From JASFWK01 sp050049355 (GTDB lineage Bacteria > Chloroflexota > Anaerolineae > B4-G1 > DUEL01): a DNA stretch of 21,732 nt. Under the pieces are notes generated by a model. That model ran no database searches and had not been told where the DNA came from. It worked only from the letters and a program-made list of their open reading frames with translations. The stretch covers positions 1-21,732 of the forward strand of contig JASFWK010000028.1 of the NCBI GenBank assembly GCA_050049355.1. Reading direction: 5' to 3'. Both the position numbers and the translations under genes were made by a program. This document shows, one piece after another, positions 14,726 to 21,732 of this stretch (position 1 is the stretch's first letter; each line of letters begins with the position of its first letter).

Positions 14726-15497
14726 GTACGCCTCCCTGGTGATGGTTTCGCGCTCCGAAATGGCAAGCCTTGCTCTGCTCCGAACATTCGCTCTGCCGCC
14801 GTGCCTGGACGTGGTAATGGAGGCTGACGTGGCGAGCACCGTGTTCGTCGGTGTACGCATCTCGAACAGGCAAGACGGTCTCTATCTCAAACGCCGCCAG
14901 CAGGTCTCGCAGCTCAGCTTCATCACAGTAGTGATGAGGGAGATCCTTGTCGCCGGGAGCCTCCCGCAAGTAGACGAAAGTGAACGGTTCAACCTCCTGA
15001 CAGATCCCCCGTGCCACGTCGGCCCGATAGCGGCTGATATTCTCCTCGACCCTGCCCAGAAAAGTGAGATAGAGATGGCTGCGGGGTCGCAGGACCCGCC
15101 GAATCTCGGAGAGAACCACCCGCAGACCATCCAGGGTAGTGTGGTAGATGACGTGAAAGGCCAGCAATCCATCGAAGACATCGGTGGCAAAGGGAAGACG
15201 GCCCATGTCGTGCTGGGTCAAGACAGGGAGCAGCCCCCTCTCCCCAAGTTGTGCGGTGCAGGCAGCGAGCCCCGAAGGGGAGATATCGCCGCCCACGACC
15301 CTTAGACCCATCTGCGCCAGGTGAACGGTATGCCGCCCGACCCCACATCCCAAGTCCAACACCCGCCCCCCCGGTTCCATTCCTCGTGCCCACTCCAGAA
15401 CCGTCGTCTGCGGGTCGTTCCAGCAGCCCACACAACCTGAGCCAGCAGCCCACAGCCGCTCCCAACCCCGAGGCTCACCGGCACGACCCCGCTTCAT
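14718..15497 (-). CDS. class I SAM-dependent methyltransferase
   Basis: A 259-residue protein with a Methyltransf_11-type core. Motif I is VLDLGCGVGRHTVHLA at residues 47-62, the acidic residue that contacts the SAM ribose is Asp71 in VVGGDISPSGLAA, and motif post-I/II is DVFDGLLAFHVIYH near 110. The acceptor is unknown; the family includes small-molecule, quinone and sugar methyltransferases. The start at 15497 lies three bases after the stop of the small membrane protein gene, and the end overlaps the dehydrogenase start by eight bases (ATGTCTGA), so it sits inside a tight operon. The last 20 residues are low in similarity to the family and may be an unstructured tail. A Cys-rich N-terminal segment (GCVGCWNDPQ) is present. 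Context hints at modification of a sugar, lipid or envelope component. Confidence 0.85.
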   Translation of the reverse strand: MKRGRAGEPRGWERLWAAGSGCVGCWNDPQTTVLEWARGMEPGGRVLDLGCGVGRHTVHLAQMGLRVVGGDISPSGLAACTAQLGERGLLPVLTQHDMGRLPFATDVFDGLLAFHVIYHTTLDGLRVVLSEIRRVLRPRSHLYLTFLGRVEENISRYRADVARGICQEVEPFTFVYLREAPGDKDLPHHYCDEAELRDLLAAFEIETVLPVRDAYTDEHGARHVSLHYHVQARRQSECSEQSKACHFGARNHHQGGVHV

Positions 15498-15500
15498 GAC

Positions 15501-15716
15501 CTACCCGCGCTGGCCCAGGCCGGCGATCTGGCGGATGGCGGTCAGTAAGCCAAGACCGATCTTCAGCGCATCCGCCGGCTGGATGGGAGGGAGCCTCTCC
15601 TCGCCGCTCTCGTCCACCTCAACTGAGGCGGAGCGCAGGTACAGGTAGGCCGCGCTCACCCCCAGCAGCGCGCCGAAGACGCCTCCCAGAACCAGCACTC
15701 TCTTCCGCAGATTCAT
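15501..15716 (-). CDS. small single-pass membrane protein
   Basis: A 71-residue protein that I do not recognise as a named family. A basic start (NLRKR) is followed by one membrane helix (about residues 8-25, VLVLGGVFGALLGVSAAY), a short acidic stretch, and a C-terminal amphipathic segment (ADALKIGLGLLTAIRQIAGLG). AAGGAGG lies five bases before the ATG, one of the best ribosome binding sites in the window. It follows the 99-residue membrane protein by 16 bases and precedes the methyltransferase by three. The conserved spacing and strong site argue that it is a real gene. It resembles the YtxH type of small membrane protein in layout only. Confidence 0.72.
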   Translation of the reverse strand: MNLRKRVLVLGGVFGALLGVSAAYLYLRSASVEVDESGEERLPPIQPADALKIGLGLLTAIRQIAGLGQRG

Positions 15717-15732
15717 TCCAACCTCCTTCTGC

Positions 15733-16032
15733 TCAACCCCGATCTATCACTGAGATTTCCCGCAGCAGCCCTCGGACCCATCCATAAAGGGTAGCTCTGG
15801 CCGTCGCCACGGAGATGAGAGGTCCAGCAATCCTTCGGCACCCCCGCCCCACCGCCCGCTGGATCGCGTATACCGAGCCTCGCACGCGGATGAACCAGCG
15901 CGGGAGCACGTGCCACCAACGAAGACGAAGCAGCATGTAGTCGACCGCCAGAGCCAGCGCCGCTGCCACCAGCAGCAGGACGGTCGCCTCGAGGGCCAAC
16001 AGGATCAGGGCAATATCCCGCAGTACAGACAC
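15733..16032 (-). CDS. small membrane protein, first gene of the run
   Basis: A 99-residue protein of unknown function. One long hydrophobic segment at residues ~7-30 (IALILLALEATVLLLVAAAL) is followed by aromatic and arginine-rich stretches (RLRWWHVLPRWFIRVR) and a C-terminal amphipathic helix ending in VIDRG. The start is GTG at 16032 with GGGGGTGA four bases upstream. An overlapping frame (15713-16039) of similar length was set aside because it has low hydrophobicity pattern and a poor start. It lies next to a second small membrane protein and an operon with a methyltransferase and a sugar dehydrogenase; its role cannot be stated. Confidence 0.7.
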   Translation of the reverse strand: MSVLRDIALILLALEATVLLLVAAALALAVDYMLLRLRWWHVLPRWFIRVRGSVYAIQRAVGRGCRRIAGPLISVATARATLYGWVRGLLREISVIDRG

Positions 16033-16089
16033 CGTTCACCCCCGGGTCTTCGAAGCCGATCGAGGTTCTGGTAGAATATCAATTCAGTA

Positions 16090-16103
16090 ATCCGATCTCG
16101 GAT
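16090..16103. repeat. short palindromic site in the leader of the membrane-protein operon
   Basis: ATCCGA-TC-TCGGAT is a 6-base inverted repeat with a two-base spacer. It lies about 60 bases downstream of the predicted transcription start and 58 bases before the GTG at 16032. It could be a repressor-binding site. A single short dyad in GC-rich DNA is weak evidence. Confidence 0.3.
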
Positions 16104-16172
16104 CGTCACCGCTTCAACGATTCTGCGCTCACCGCCAGGACGTTCGACAAAGCCGCCGCTTTCCTCAACTCC

Positions 16173-16200
16173 AGTATACCCACGATCCCCCGTCTGTCAA
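16173..16200 (-). promoter_or_regulatory. strong sigma-70-type promoter of the 16032-11124 gene run
   Basis: On the minus strand TTGACA (16195-16200) is followed by 16 bases and TATACT (16173-16178). This matches 6/6 and 5/6 of the consensus. A second TTGACA lies at 16219-16224, 24 bases further upstream. Transcription would start near 16166, giving a long leader of about 134 bases before the GTG at 16032. No other strong promoter is visible upstream of the membrane proteins, methyltransferase, dehydrogenase and permeases. Confidence 0.65.
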
Positions 16201-16273
16201 CCAATCTACCGCCTGGATTGTCAAGGGCGACGATTCTGACAGATATGGCTGCAGTTGGGATCGAGATGGAGCA

Positions 16274-19200
16274 CTATCCCTGCCTGCGGAGCGTCCTCAG
16301 CACCCTCCGCAGCCGCTCCTGCCACCCCTCCTCCACCGACAGCCTCACCTTCCGTCGACCCAAGTGAGCCAACTCGCCCATCTGCCTGGTGAGTTGTGCC
16401 TGGTCCGCCTCCTCCAGCCAGTCGGCACGCAACACCAGCTGATCCTTCTCCACCAGGATACTTTTCACGCCGGCCTCCCGGGCCATGACCTTGAGACGAA
16501 GCTGCAGCATGAGGTTGCGGGCCAGTTCAGGCAAAGGGCCGAAGCGATCGGCCAACTCCTTTTCGATCTCCTCGATCTGCCCCAGGTCACTCAGGTTCGC
16601 CAGCCGCCGGTAGAGCTGCAGGCGCAGGTTGGTGTCCGGCACATATGTCGGTGGAAGACCAATGGGGAGCGGCAGGTCGAGCCGAATGCTGCTCAACGGC
16701 TCTGGCGGCGGAGGGCGCCCTTCGCGCTCGGCGCGCATCTCCTCCACTGCCCGAGCCAGCAGCCGTGTATAGAGGTTGAAGCCAACCGCGGAGATATGGC
16801 CGCTTTGGCGAGTGCCCAGGATCTCCCCCGCCCCCCGCATCTCCAGATCCCGCATCGCGATGGAGTAGCCAGCTCCTGATTCGCTTGCCTCGCGGATCGT
16901 CTCCAGCCGCTGCCTGGCCTCCGGACTGAGGCGGCCAGCGTTGTAGAAGAAGTAGGCATAGGCACGCCGAGCTCCTCGCCCCACACGACCCCGCAGTTGG
17001 TACAACTGCGCCATGCCGAACCGTTCCGCCTGCTCCACAATCAGAGTGTTGGCATTGGGGATATCCAATCCGCTCTCGATGATGCTGGTGCAGAGGAGCA
17101 CATCCACCTCACCCGCGACAAAGCGGAGCATCACCTGCTCAAGCTCTCGCTCCCGCATCTGTCCGTGGGCCACACCAATGGTCGCCTCCGGCACCAGCCG
17201 GCCCATCCGCTGGCAGACGCCTTCAATGGTTTGCACTCGGTTGTGCACGTAGAAGACCTGACCCGAGCGTTTCAACTCGCGCAGTATCGCTCGCCGCACC
17301 AACTGAGCGTCATAGCGCCCGACATAGGTGGAAATGGGCAACCGCTCCTCCGGCGGCGTCTCAATGACGCTGATGTCGCGCACGCCGGTCAGGGAGAGAT
17401 AGAGAGTACGCGGAATGGGAGTGGCTGTCATTGTCAAGACATCTACCTCCGTGCGCATCTTCTTCAGCCGCTCCTTGTGAGTCACCCCGAACCGCTGCTC
17501 CTCGTCGATGATCACCAGCCCCAGGTCCCTGAACACCACATCCCTTTGCAGAAGCCGGTGAGTGCCAATCGCGATGTCCACCTCCCCGCCGCGCAGCCCT
17601 TCCAAGACGCGAGATTGCTCTGCGCGCGTGCGGAACCGGGAGAGCATCTCCACCCTGACCGGAAAGGAATCCAGGCGGTGATGGAAGGTGGTGTAGTGCT
17701 GCTGAGCCAGGACGGTCGTGGGAACCAGTAGAGCGACCTGTTTGCCGCCCATCACTGCCTTGAAGGCAGCTCGCAGCGCCACCTCCGTCTTGCCGTACCC
17801 CGCGTCGCCACAGACGAGGCGATCCATCGGGCGCAACTGCTCCATATCCTGTTTGACCTCACCAATCGCCTCTGCTTGATCGGGAGTCTCCAGATGGGGA
17901 AAACCTGCCTCAAGCTTCGCCTGCCAGGGCGTATCCGGGCTGAAGGCGTGCCCTTTGGCTATCTCGCGGGCGGCGTAGAGTTCGAGCAGTTCTTGCGCCA
18001 CTTCTTCCACAGCCCGGCGTGTGCGAGCTTTGACCTGATCCCAGTCGGCGGTACCCAGGCTGCTGAGCTTTGGCGGACGGTCGTCGGTCCCAACGTAGCG
18101 CGAGAGCCGGTCGGCCTGGTAGACCGGGACATAGAGACTATCTCGTCCGGCGTACTCCACCAGCAAGTACTCTCGCTCTTCCCCTCCCAAGGTGTAGTTG
18201 ACCAGCCCTCGGAAGATACCGATGCCGTAGTCGACGTGAACGACGGCATCGCCGGGAGTCAGATCAGCGTAGATGGATTCGGGAGCTGGCCGACGGCGGC
18301 GGACAGGGCGGCGGGGCTCCGGCATCCGCCAACCGAAGATCTCAGCGTCGGTCAACAGACGGAGCGGAGGTAGATCCGCCCCAGGATCTACACGCCAGAG
18401 GACCCACCCGCCGTCCAGTGGTCCCCGAACGAAGATTGGGGCCTGTCGTGAGCGCTCAGCGCTTCGGCTGAGTTCACCGAGGTCCGAACGGGCAGCGCCA
18501 GGAGGTTCCCGCAAGTTCTCCACTGGCAATACAAGCCCGTGTCCCTCCTCCCACAGTTCCGTCAGACGGTGGGCCTGCCGGCTGACGATGACTACCTGCT
18601 CCCCACCCAGAAGCGCCTTCTCGACGTCGGTCAGCACCTCCCTCAGTCGCCCGCCGTAACGAGGGGCGGGACGGAAGCAGGCTTCAAGATCTCCTTCTGA
18701 CTGCCTCTCCCCGTGACCAAGGATCAAGAGAGGTCGGTCAGCCAGACCCTCCCGCCAGTCATCCCAGGTCAGATAAGGTATGGGATACCCGGGCGGAAGC
18801 CTCCTCTCCCGCTCCTCCCCATCGCGTACCTCTAGGGCCACTTCCTCCAGCTCGGCCCAGTTGTCCGCCAGTTCACCCGGTTCGTCCACCACCAGGAGAC
18901 CGTCAGGGGGAAGATAGTCCGCCAAGCTGGAGAGGTGGCGGTAGAAGTACGGCAGATAGAACTCCAGGTCCGGGAAGGGAGCTCCGGCGGCCAGTGCCTC
19001 CTGCTGGGTGGCCACCTTGTCCGCTACCTCCGGGGGATGATCGGATTCGAACCAGGGGGCAAGCTCCTCCGCCACATCAGGTCCGCGGCGGGGGAGGGGC
19101 TCGCGGGCCGGCGTGACCGTCACTGCCTCCAGTTGTGTCTCCGAGCGCTGAGTGGCCGGGTCGAAGCGACGGATAGACTCGACCTGATCCCCAAACAACT

Positions 19201-19801
19201 CCATCCGAACCGGAAACGGCTCGGCGGGAGGGAAGATATCCAGGATGCCTCCCCGGTGGCTGAACTGCCCCGGTCCCTCCACCACACTGACTCGGTCGTA
19301 CCCCAGGCCGGCCCAGCGCCGGATGGTTCTGTCCAGATCAAGGAGTTCTCCCAGGCGCAGCGTGCGGGTCCCCTGGCGGAACTGCTCTACGGGCATTGTG
19401 GGATGCATCAGGGCCCGGGCCGAGGTGACCACCACTACACCCGTAGTCTGGTTCGGCGAGAAGGAGGCCAGGCGAGAGAGGACAGCCATCCGGCCAGCAA
19501 TCGTCTCTCTAGGCCAGGGGGCCTGCTCATAGAAGAAGCCCGGGGGGTGCGGAAAGCGCAGGACACAATCCGGTTGGGGATGCCAGTGACACAGGGATTG
19601 ATAGAGAATGCGGGTCCTCTTCTGCCTTCCGACGACCAGAACGGGACGGCCCAGCTCGCTCGCCAGGGCAGCCAGGAGCGCGGGACGGACCGACCGCAGG
19701 AGGCCGAGCGGGAGCGGGGTGCCCCCGGCCTGGAGATCCTCCCGAAGTGCACGATAGGCCGGGAGCGCATTGAACCAAGCCAGTAGTCCAGAGACGTTCA
19801 T
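16274..19801 (-). CDS. mfd: transcription-repair coupling factor
   Basis: A 1175-residue Mfd protein, close to the usual 1150-1180. It removes RNA polymerase stalled at DNA damage and recruits the UvrA/UvrB excision machinery. The N-terminal UvrB-like part contains GGILDIFPPAEPFPVRMELFG. The CarD-like RNA polymerase interaction domain is at about residues 513-560 (TPGDAVVHVDYGIGIF). The helicase core has Walker A GDAGYGKTEVA near 658 (the usual form is GDVGFGKTE), DEEQRFGV near 765, TATPIPRT, TSIIESGLDIPNANT and QLRGRVGRG. The C-terminal TRCF domain begins near 1050 with LPPTYVPDTNLRLQLYR. The start at 19801 has no clear ribosome binding site, but no better start exists and pth ends 54 bases upstream, so the genes are likely co-transcribed. 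Downstream of the stop at 16274 no terminator was seen. Confidence 0.97.
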   Translation of the reverse strand: MNVSGLLAWFNALPAYRALREDLQAGGTPLPLGLLRSVRPALLAALASELGRPVLVVGRQKRTRILYQSLCHWHPQPDCVLRFPHPPGFFYEQAPWPRETIAGRMAVLSRLASFSPNQTTGVVVVTSARALMHPTMPVEQFRQGTRTLRLGELLDLDRTIRRWAGLGYDRVSVVEGPGQFSHRGGILDIFPPAEPFPVRMELFGDQVESIRRFDPATQRSETQLEAVTVTPAREPLPRRGPDVAEELAPWFESDHPPEVADKVATQQEALAAGAPFPDLEFYLPYFYRHLSSLADYLPPDGLLVVDEPGELADNWAELEEVALEVRDGEERERRLPPGYPIPYLTWDDWREGLADRPLLILGHGERQSEGDLEACFRPAPRYGGRLREVLTDVEKALLGGEQVVIVSRQAHRLTELWEEGHGLVLPVENLREPPGAARSDLGELSRSAERSRQAPIFVRGPLDGGWVLWRVDPGADLPPLRLLTDAEIFGWRMPEPRRPVRRRRPAPESIYADLTPGDAVVHVDYGIGIFRGLVNYTLGGEEREYLLVEYAGRDSLYVPVYQADRLSRYVGTDDRPPKLSSLGTADWDQVKARTRRAVEEVAQELLELYAAREIAKGHAFSPDTPWQAKLEAGFPHLETPDQAEAIGEVKQDMEQLRPMDRLVCGDAGYGKTEVALRAAFKAVMGGKQVALLVPTTVLAQQHYTTFHHRLDSFPVRVEMLSRFRTRAEQSRVLEGLRGGEVDIAIGTHRLLQRDVVFRDLGLVIIDEEQRFGVTHKERLKKMRTEVDVLTMTATPIPRTLYLSLTGVRDISVIETPPEERLPISTYVGRYDAQLVRRAILRELKRSGQVFYVHNRVQTIEGVCQRMGRLVPEATIGVAHGQMRERELEQVMLRFVAGEVDVLLCTSIIESGLDIPNANTLIVEQAERFGMAQLYQLRGRVGRGARRAYAYFFYNAGRLSPEARQRLETIREASESGAGYSIAMRDLEMRGAGEILGTRQSGHISAVGFNLYTRLLARAVEEMRAEREGRPPPPEPLSSIRLDLPLPIGLPPTYVPDTNLRLQLYRRLANLSDLGQIEEIEKELADRFGPLPELARNLMLQLRLKVMAREAGVKSILVEKDQLVLRADWLEEADQAQLTRQMGELAHLGRRKVRLSVEEGWQERLRRVLRTLRRQG

Positions 19802-19855
19802 TACACTAGCTGCTAGATCTGCGCTTCATCTTGCGATTCGACAGGCGCGCCCACC

Positions 19856-20455
19856 TTACTTTCCACTTGAAGACCCAGAAGAGCTTTGGTTATGCTGACC
19901 CATCGCTTCCTCGATCCCTCTCGTCAGCCAAGTCTCAATGGCCAAAACGGCCCGCCCCAGCGCCTCCTCAAGGACGGGCTCCTCCTCCGGGGAGAAATCC
20001 CGCAGCACGTAGTCGGCGGGATCCATTCGCCCAGGCGGCCGGCCGATCCCGATGCGAAGGCGGTGGAAGCTCTGGTTGCCCAGCTCCTGGATGATGGAGC
20101 GCATCCCCCTGTGCCCCCCGCTGCCTCCCTCAGGCCGCAGGCGAATCGTGGCCAGGGGGAGATCCAGGTCATCATAGACCACCAGCAGGCGTGCCAACTT
20201 CACCTTATAGAACTGAACTAATGCAGCGACGGCCCGCCCGCTCTCGTTCATGAACGTCTGGGGCAGTGCCAGCACCACGTTTCGCCCGGCGATGGTGCCT
20301 AGAGCAACCTTGGCCCGCCTCTTGCGGCGACCGAACGACAGGTTATGGGCCGCCGCCAAACCATACACGCAGCGGAAGCCCGCATTGTGGCGGTTATGGG
20401 CGTACCGGGCACCGGGATTGCCTAGGCCAACGATGAGATGAGTTTCAGACTCCAT
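19856..20455 (-). CDS. pth: peptidyl-tRNA hydrolase
   Basis: A 199-residue peptidyl-tRNA hydrolase that recycles tRNA from prematurely released peptidyl-tRNAs. Motifs are IVGLGNPGARYAHNRHNAGF with the catalytic His23, the FMNESG box with Asn70, VVYDDLDLP with Asp95, and GGSGGHRGMRSI near residue 110. In that last box the usual Asn (GGHNG) is replaced by Arg117, a substitution close to the tRNA-binding surface. The serine-rich C-terminus (NQSSSGSSSGK) is likely a flexible tail. The ATG at 20455 is preferred over an in-frame GTG at 20476 because the family starts with a short lead before VGLGNPG and because AGGTTGG lies upstream. Mfd follows after 54 bases. Confidence 0.95.
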   Translation of the reverse strand: MESETHLIVGLGNPGARYAHNRHNAGFRCVYGLAAAHNLSFGRRKRRAKVALGTIAGRNVVLALPQTFMNESGRAVAALVQFYKVKLARLLVVYDDLDLPLATIRLRPEGGSGGHRGMRSIIQELGNQSFHRLRIGIGRPPGRMDPADYVLRDFSPEEEPVLEEALGRAVLAIETWLTRGIEEAMGQHNQSSSGSSSGK

Positions 20456-20483
20456 ATTCCAACCTGGGGCCACCAAGACACCA

Positions 20484-20510
20484 AGGGGCTGATCAGTCAG
20501 ACCAGCCCCT
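20484..20510 (-). terminator. hairpin terminator of the Ig-like protein gene
   Basis: The 8-base arms AGGGGCTG (20484-20491) and CAGCCCCT (20503-20510) enclose an 11-base loop. On the minus strand TGGTGTCTTGG follows, so the U-tract is poor. It sits between the stop at 20548 and the pth start at 20455. Confidence 0.5.
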
Positions 20511-20547
20511 GGCGTTCGAGAGCGCGTTAACAGAAAGCGAGTATCCG

Positions 20548-21333
20548 CTACTCCCTACGTCCCGGAGGGCCGGGGCCGTATTCGCGCAGGTAGTAGCGAA
20601 CACCAGCCTTGCCAAAGAAGTACAGCCCCCAAAGGCCGAATAGCAGCAGGGCGATCCTCATTCCCCTGAAGAAGGCACCGCGCAGCCGTCCCAGGTCGAG
20701 GAGAAGCTCGTCATCCTCGCCTCCTTCTTCACCCGCTTGGGGAACCGTCGTCTCGCCTCCACCGGGCCCAGGAGCAGGAGAAGGGCGCGGGGTGGACGTG
20801 GGAGGCTGCTCAACCGAGGGCGGTGTGGGAGTTACTGGAACCGCGGTGGGAAGCGGTTCCGGCGTGTTCGTCGGAGGAGGCGTCGCAGTGACCGCCCCGT
20901 TACTCACCGTGACATTGAGAACGAAGTAAATTGGATCATCTGGCCCGGTGCGTCCATCACGGTAGCGGGCCAGGGCGAGAGTGTAGACACCGTCGGGCAC
21001 CACCGGCTGGCCATCCTCCGTGAGGGCCGTGGTATCCCAGGTTGCCAGCACGTCATTGACCACTGGCTCCTCCACGCCGAAGACGATCGTTGCCCACTGA
21101 GAATCCGCCGTCGGCGCAGGACCTGGAGCATAGAGCACGCCATAGGAATCAAAATTGGGATGAGTGACCGTGCCGGTGATCTCGACCACCCCGTTGACGG
21201 TCGCGTTGTCGCTGGGGAATGTGATGACGTAAAGATCCTCTTGCGACAGAGGGGCAGCTAGCAGTTCCCCCTCGGCCAAGCCAACAGACCCCAGCAGGAT
21301 GAGTGCCGCCAGAGCCATCCTCCACTTGGGCAT
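20548..21333 (-). CDS. cell-surface protein, Ig-like domain plus C-terminal membrane anchor
   Basis: A 261-residue exported protein. The signal peptide (KWRMALAALILLGSVGLA) ends near residue 27 (LLAAP). Residues ~33-145 form an Ig-like beta domain: ITFPSDNATVNGVVEITGTV, YGVLYAPG, LATWDTTAL and PDGVYTLALARYRDG. This pattern resembles the module seen at the C-terminus of penicillin-binding proteins of Chloroflexota. A Thr/Pro-rich linker (residues 150-190), an acidic stretch (EEGGEDDELL), and a membrane helix (residues ~226-241) with a basic cytoplasmic tail follow. The start at 21333 has AGGAG five to six bases upstream. The protein is probably displayed on the cell surface; its binding partner is unknown. 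The minus-strand promoter is not clear in the sequence upstream. Confidence 0.8.
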   Translation of the reverse strand: MPKWRMALAALILLGSVGLAEGELLAAPLSQEDLYVITFPSDNATVNGVVEITGTVTHPNFDSYGVLYAPGPAPTADSQWATIVFGVEEPVVNDVLATWDTTALTEDGQPVVPDGVYTLALARYRDGRTGPDDPIYFVLNVTVSNGAVTATPPPTNTPEPLPTAVPVTPTPPSVEQPPTSTPRPSPAPGPGGGETTVPQAGEEGGEDDELLLDLGRLRGAFFRGMRIALLLFGLWGLYFFGKAGVRYYLREYGPGPPGRRE

Positions 21334-21414
21334 ATGGGCTCCTGATCAATTGACTCTTGCCGCGCGCATCTCACGAGAGGCCTTTCGAAACCGGTTCTTA
21401 AGAGAAGAAATCCA

Positions 21415-21540
21415 ATGTCTAGAAGCGCACGGCAATTTATTGAAGCTTAGGCAAAGAGGAAGTTTAACACAAAAGAGGGGGGATGACAAGGTCATTTGAA
21501 CCCCGCCCCCTACCCTTTGTCCAGAGCCAGATGTCTAGAA
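21415..21540. repeat. 10-base direct repeat ATGTCTAGAA, two copies
   Basis: Identical copies lie at 21415-21424 and 21531-21540, 116 bases apart and on either side of the terminator-like hairpin. They are followed by similar bases (GCGCAC and AGCACA). No protein explanation is needed, and a chance match is possible. Confidence 0.3.
21476..21511 (-). terminator. terminator-like hairpin near the right edge
   Basis: On the minus strand a GC-rich arm (AGGGGGCGGGG) and ATGAC pair across a 3-base loop with GTCAT and CCCCCCT, with a five-base bulge (TTCAA). CTTTTGTGTT follows, a usable U-rich tract. It would end a minus-strand gene arriving from the right and insulate the Ig-like protein gene. Confidence 0.5.
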
Positions 21541-21732
21541 AGCACAAATGTCACGGGCCAGCAAGCGTCACCAGTCCCGTCGGTGTTCGCCAGAGGAAGC
21601 TCGTGTATCTACCCCCGATACGATCAAGATCCAGGCATTCGACAGAACAGCCTGGCGGGGAGACAGCCGCCAGCGCTCAAGCTGATGCCTGGTTGGGACC
21701 CCTCGCGGAACCCAAGCAGCCCACACAGTGTG

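Larger units (their letters stand above)
21334..21732. other. mostly non-coding right end; possible 3' end of a minus-strand gene
   Basis: No convincing complete gene is present. A minus-strand frame is open from the edge to TGA at 21570-21568 (54 codons) and would end about 57 bases before a terminator-like hairpin. A plus-strand frame from ATG 21531 is also open to the edge (67 codons) but has no ribosome binding site and random-looking composition. Neither resembles a known family, so both are left unassigned. The stretch 21334-21470 is relatively AT-rich and probably holds the promoter of the Ig-like protein gene. Confidence 0.4.

Noticed and set aside
14726..14860. 45-residue N-terminal extension of the sugar dehydrogenase
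   Set aside because: The family starts directly before the Rossmann motif, and AGGGAGG is correctly spaced for the ATG at 14725.
15713..16039. Alternative 108-codon frame over the first small membrane protein
   Set aside because: Gly/Arg/Ala-rich product without a membrane helix; the other frame has a proper helix and a ribosome site.
16997..17731. Long open frames on the plus strand opposite mfd (also 18935-19786)
   Set aside because: They are antisense to strongly conserved helicase motifs, have no domain pattern or ribosome site, and arise from the high GC content.
17790..17830. Walker A of Mfd reads GDAGYGKTE where GDVGFGKTE is usual
   Set aside because: Both changes are conservative and leave the Gly-Lys-Thr core intact, so this is normal family variation.
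21531..21732. Plus-strand frame from ATG 21531 open to the right edge
   Set aside because: No ribosome binding site and no recognisable motif in 67 codons; left unassigned, not called as a gene.

Overview
The window reads as a piece of a GC-rich Chloroflexota (Anaerolineae-like) chromosome. Three things point there: exported proteins with Thr/Pro-rich linkers, one carrying a YLPSV motif and one an Ig-like domain of the sort found on Chloroflexota surface proteins; an FAD oxidase and glycerol-3-phosphate dehydrogenase pair; and a separate catalytic subunit for a B12-dependent acyl-CoA mutase. This placement is inferred from protein features only, because no rRNA or tRNA lies in the window. No mobile element, CRISPR array or prophage was seen. 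Almost all of the DNA is coding, and only two genes lie on the + strand.

Layout. (1) 1-1892, minus strand: a deoxynucleoside kinase whose stop overlaps the GTG start of a multi-GAF sensor protein that runs off the left edge. (2) 1893-2446: an intergenic block with a good minus-strand promoter, a leader containing an inverted repeat, and weak plus-strand promoters. (3) 2447-5801, plus strand: an alkylglycerone-phosphate-synthase-like FAD oxidase and a glycerol-3-phosphate dehydrogenase, closed by a perfect hairpin terminator. (4) 5850-8444, minus: RNase III, with a hairpin-containing leader, followed by an acyl-CoA mutase large subunit. (5) 8561-9652: threonine synthase. (6) 9734-16200, minus: a run starting at a TTGACA/TATACT promoter with two small membrane proteins, a methyltransferase, a UDP-glucose dehydrogenase-type enzyme and two ABC-2 permeases, then a clan GH-A glycoside hydrolase lipoprotein with its own TATAAT box. 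(7) 16274-21333, minus: a surface Ig-like protein, peptidyl-tRNA hydrolase and Mfd. (8) 21334-21732: mostly non-coding, with a terminator-like hairpin that probably ends a gene lying beyond the right edge.

How the genes may work together. The plus-strand pair could turn glycerol-3-phosphate into DHAP and then use acyl-DHAP to make an ether-linked glycerolipid precursor. The UDP-sugar dehydrogenase, ABC-2 export permeases, methyltransferase and secreted hydrolase look like a small envelope or polysaccharide module. Pth, Mfd, RNase III, the nucleoside kinase and threonine synthase are housekeeping genes.

The most interesting signals are subtle ones inside familiar families: a mutase whose substrate pocket carries the isobutyryl-CoA mutase pair (Phe/Gln) instead of the methylmalonyl-CoA pair (Tyr/Arg); a UDP-glucose dehydrogenase whose NAD-selecting Asp is replaced within an Asn-Arg-Ser motif typical of NADP enzymes; a long hairpin in the leader of the RNase III gene; and the probable bacterial ether-lipid gene pair. 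I found no clearly new multi-gene system.
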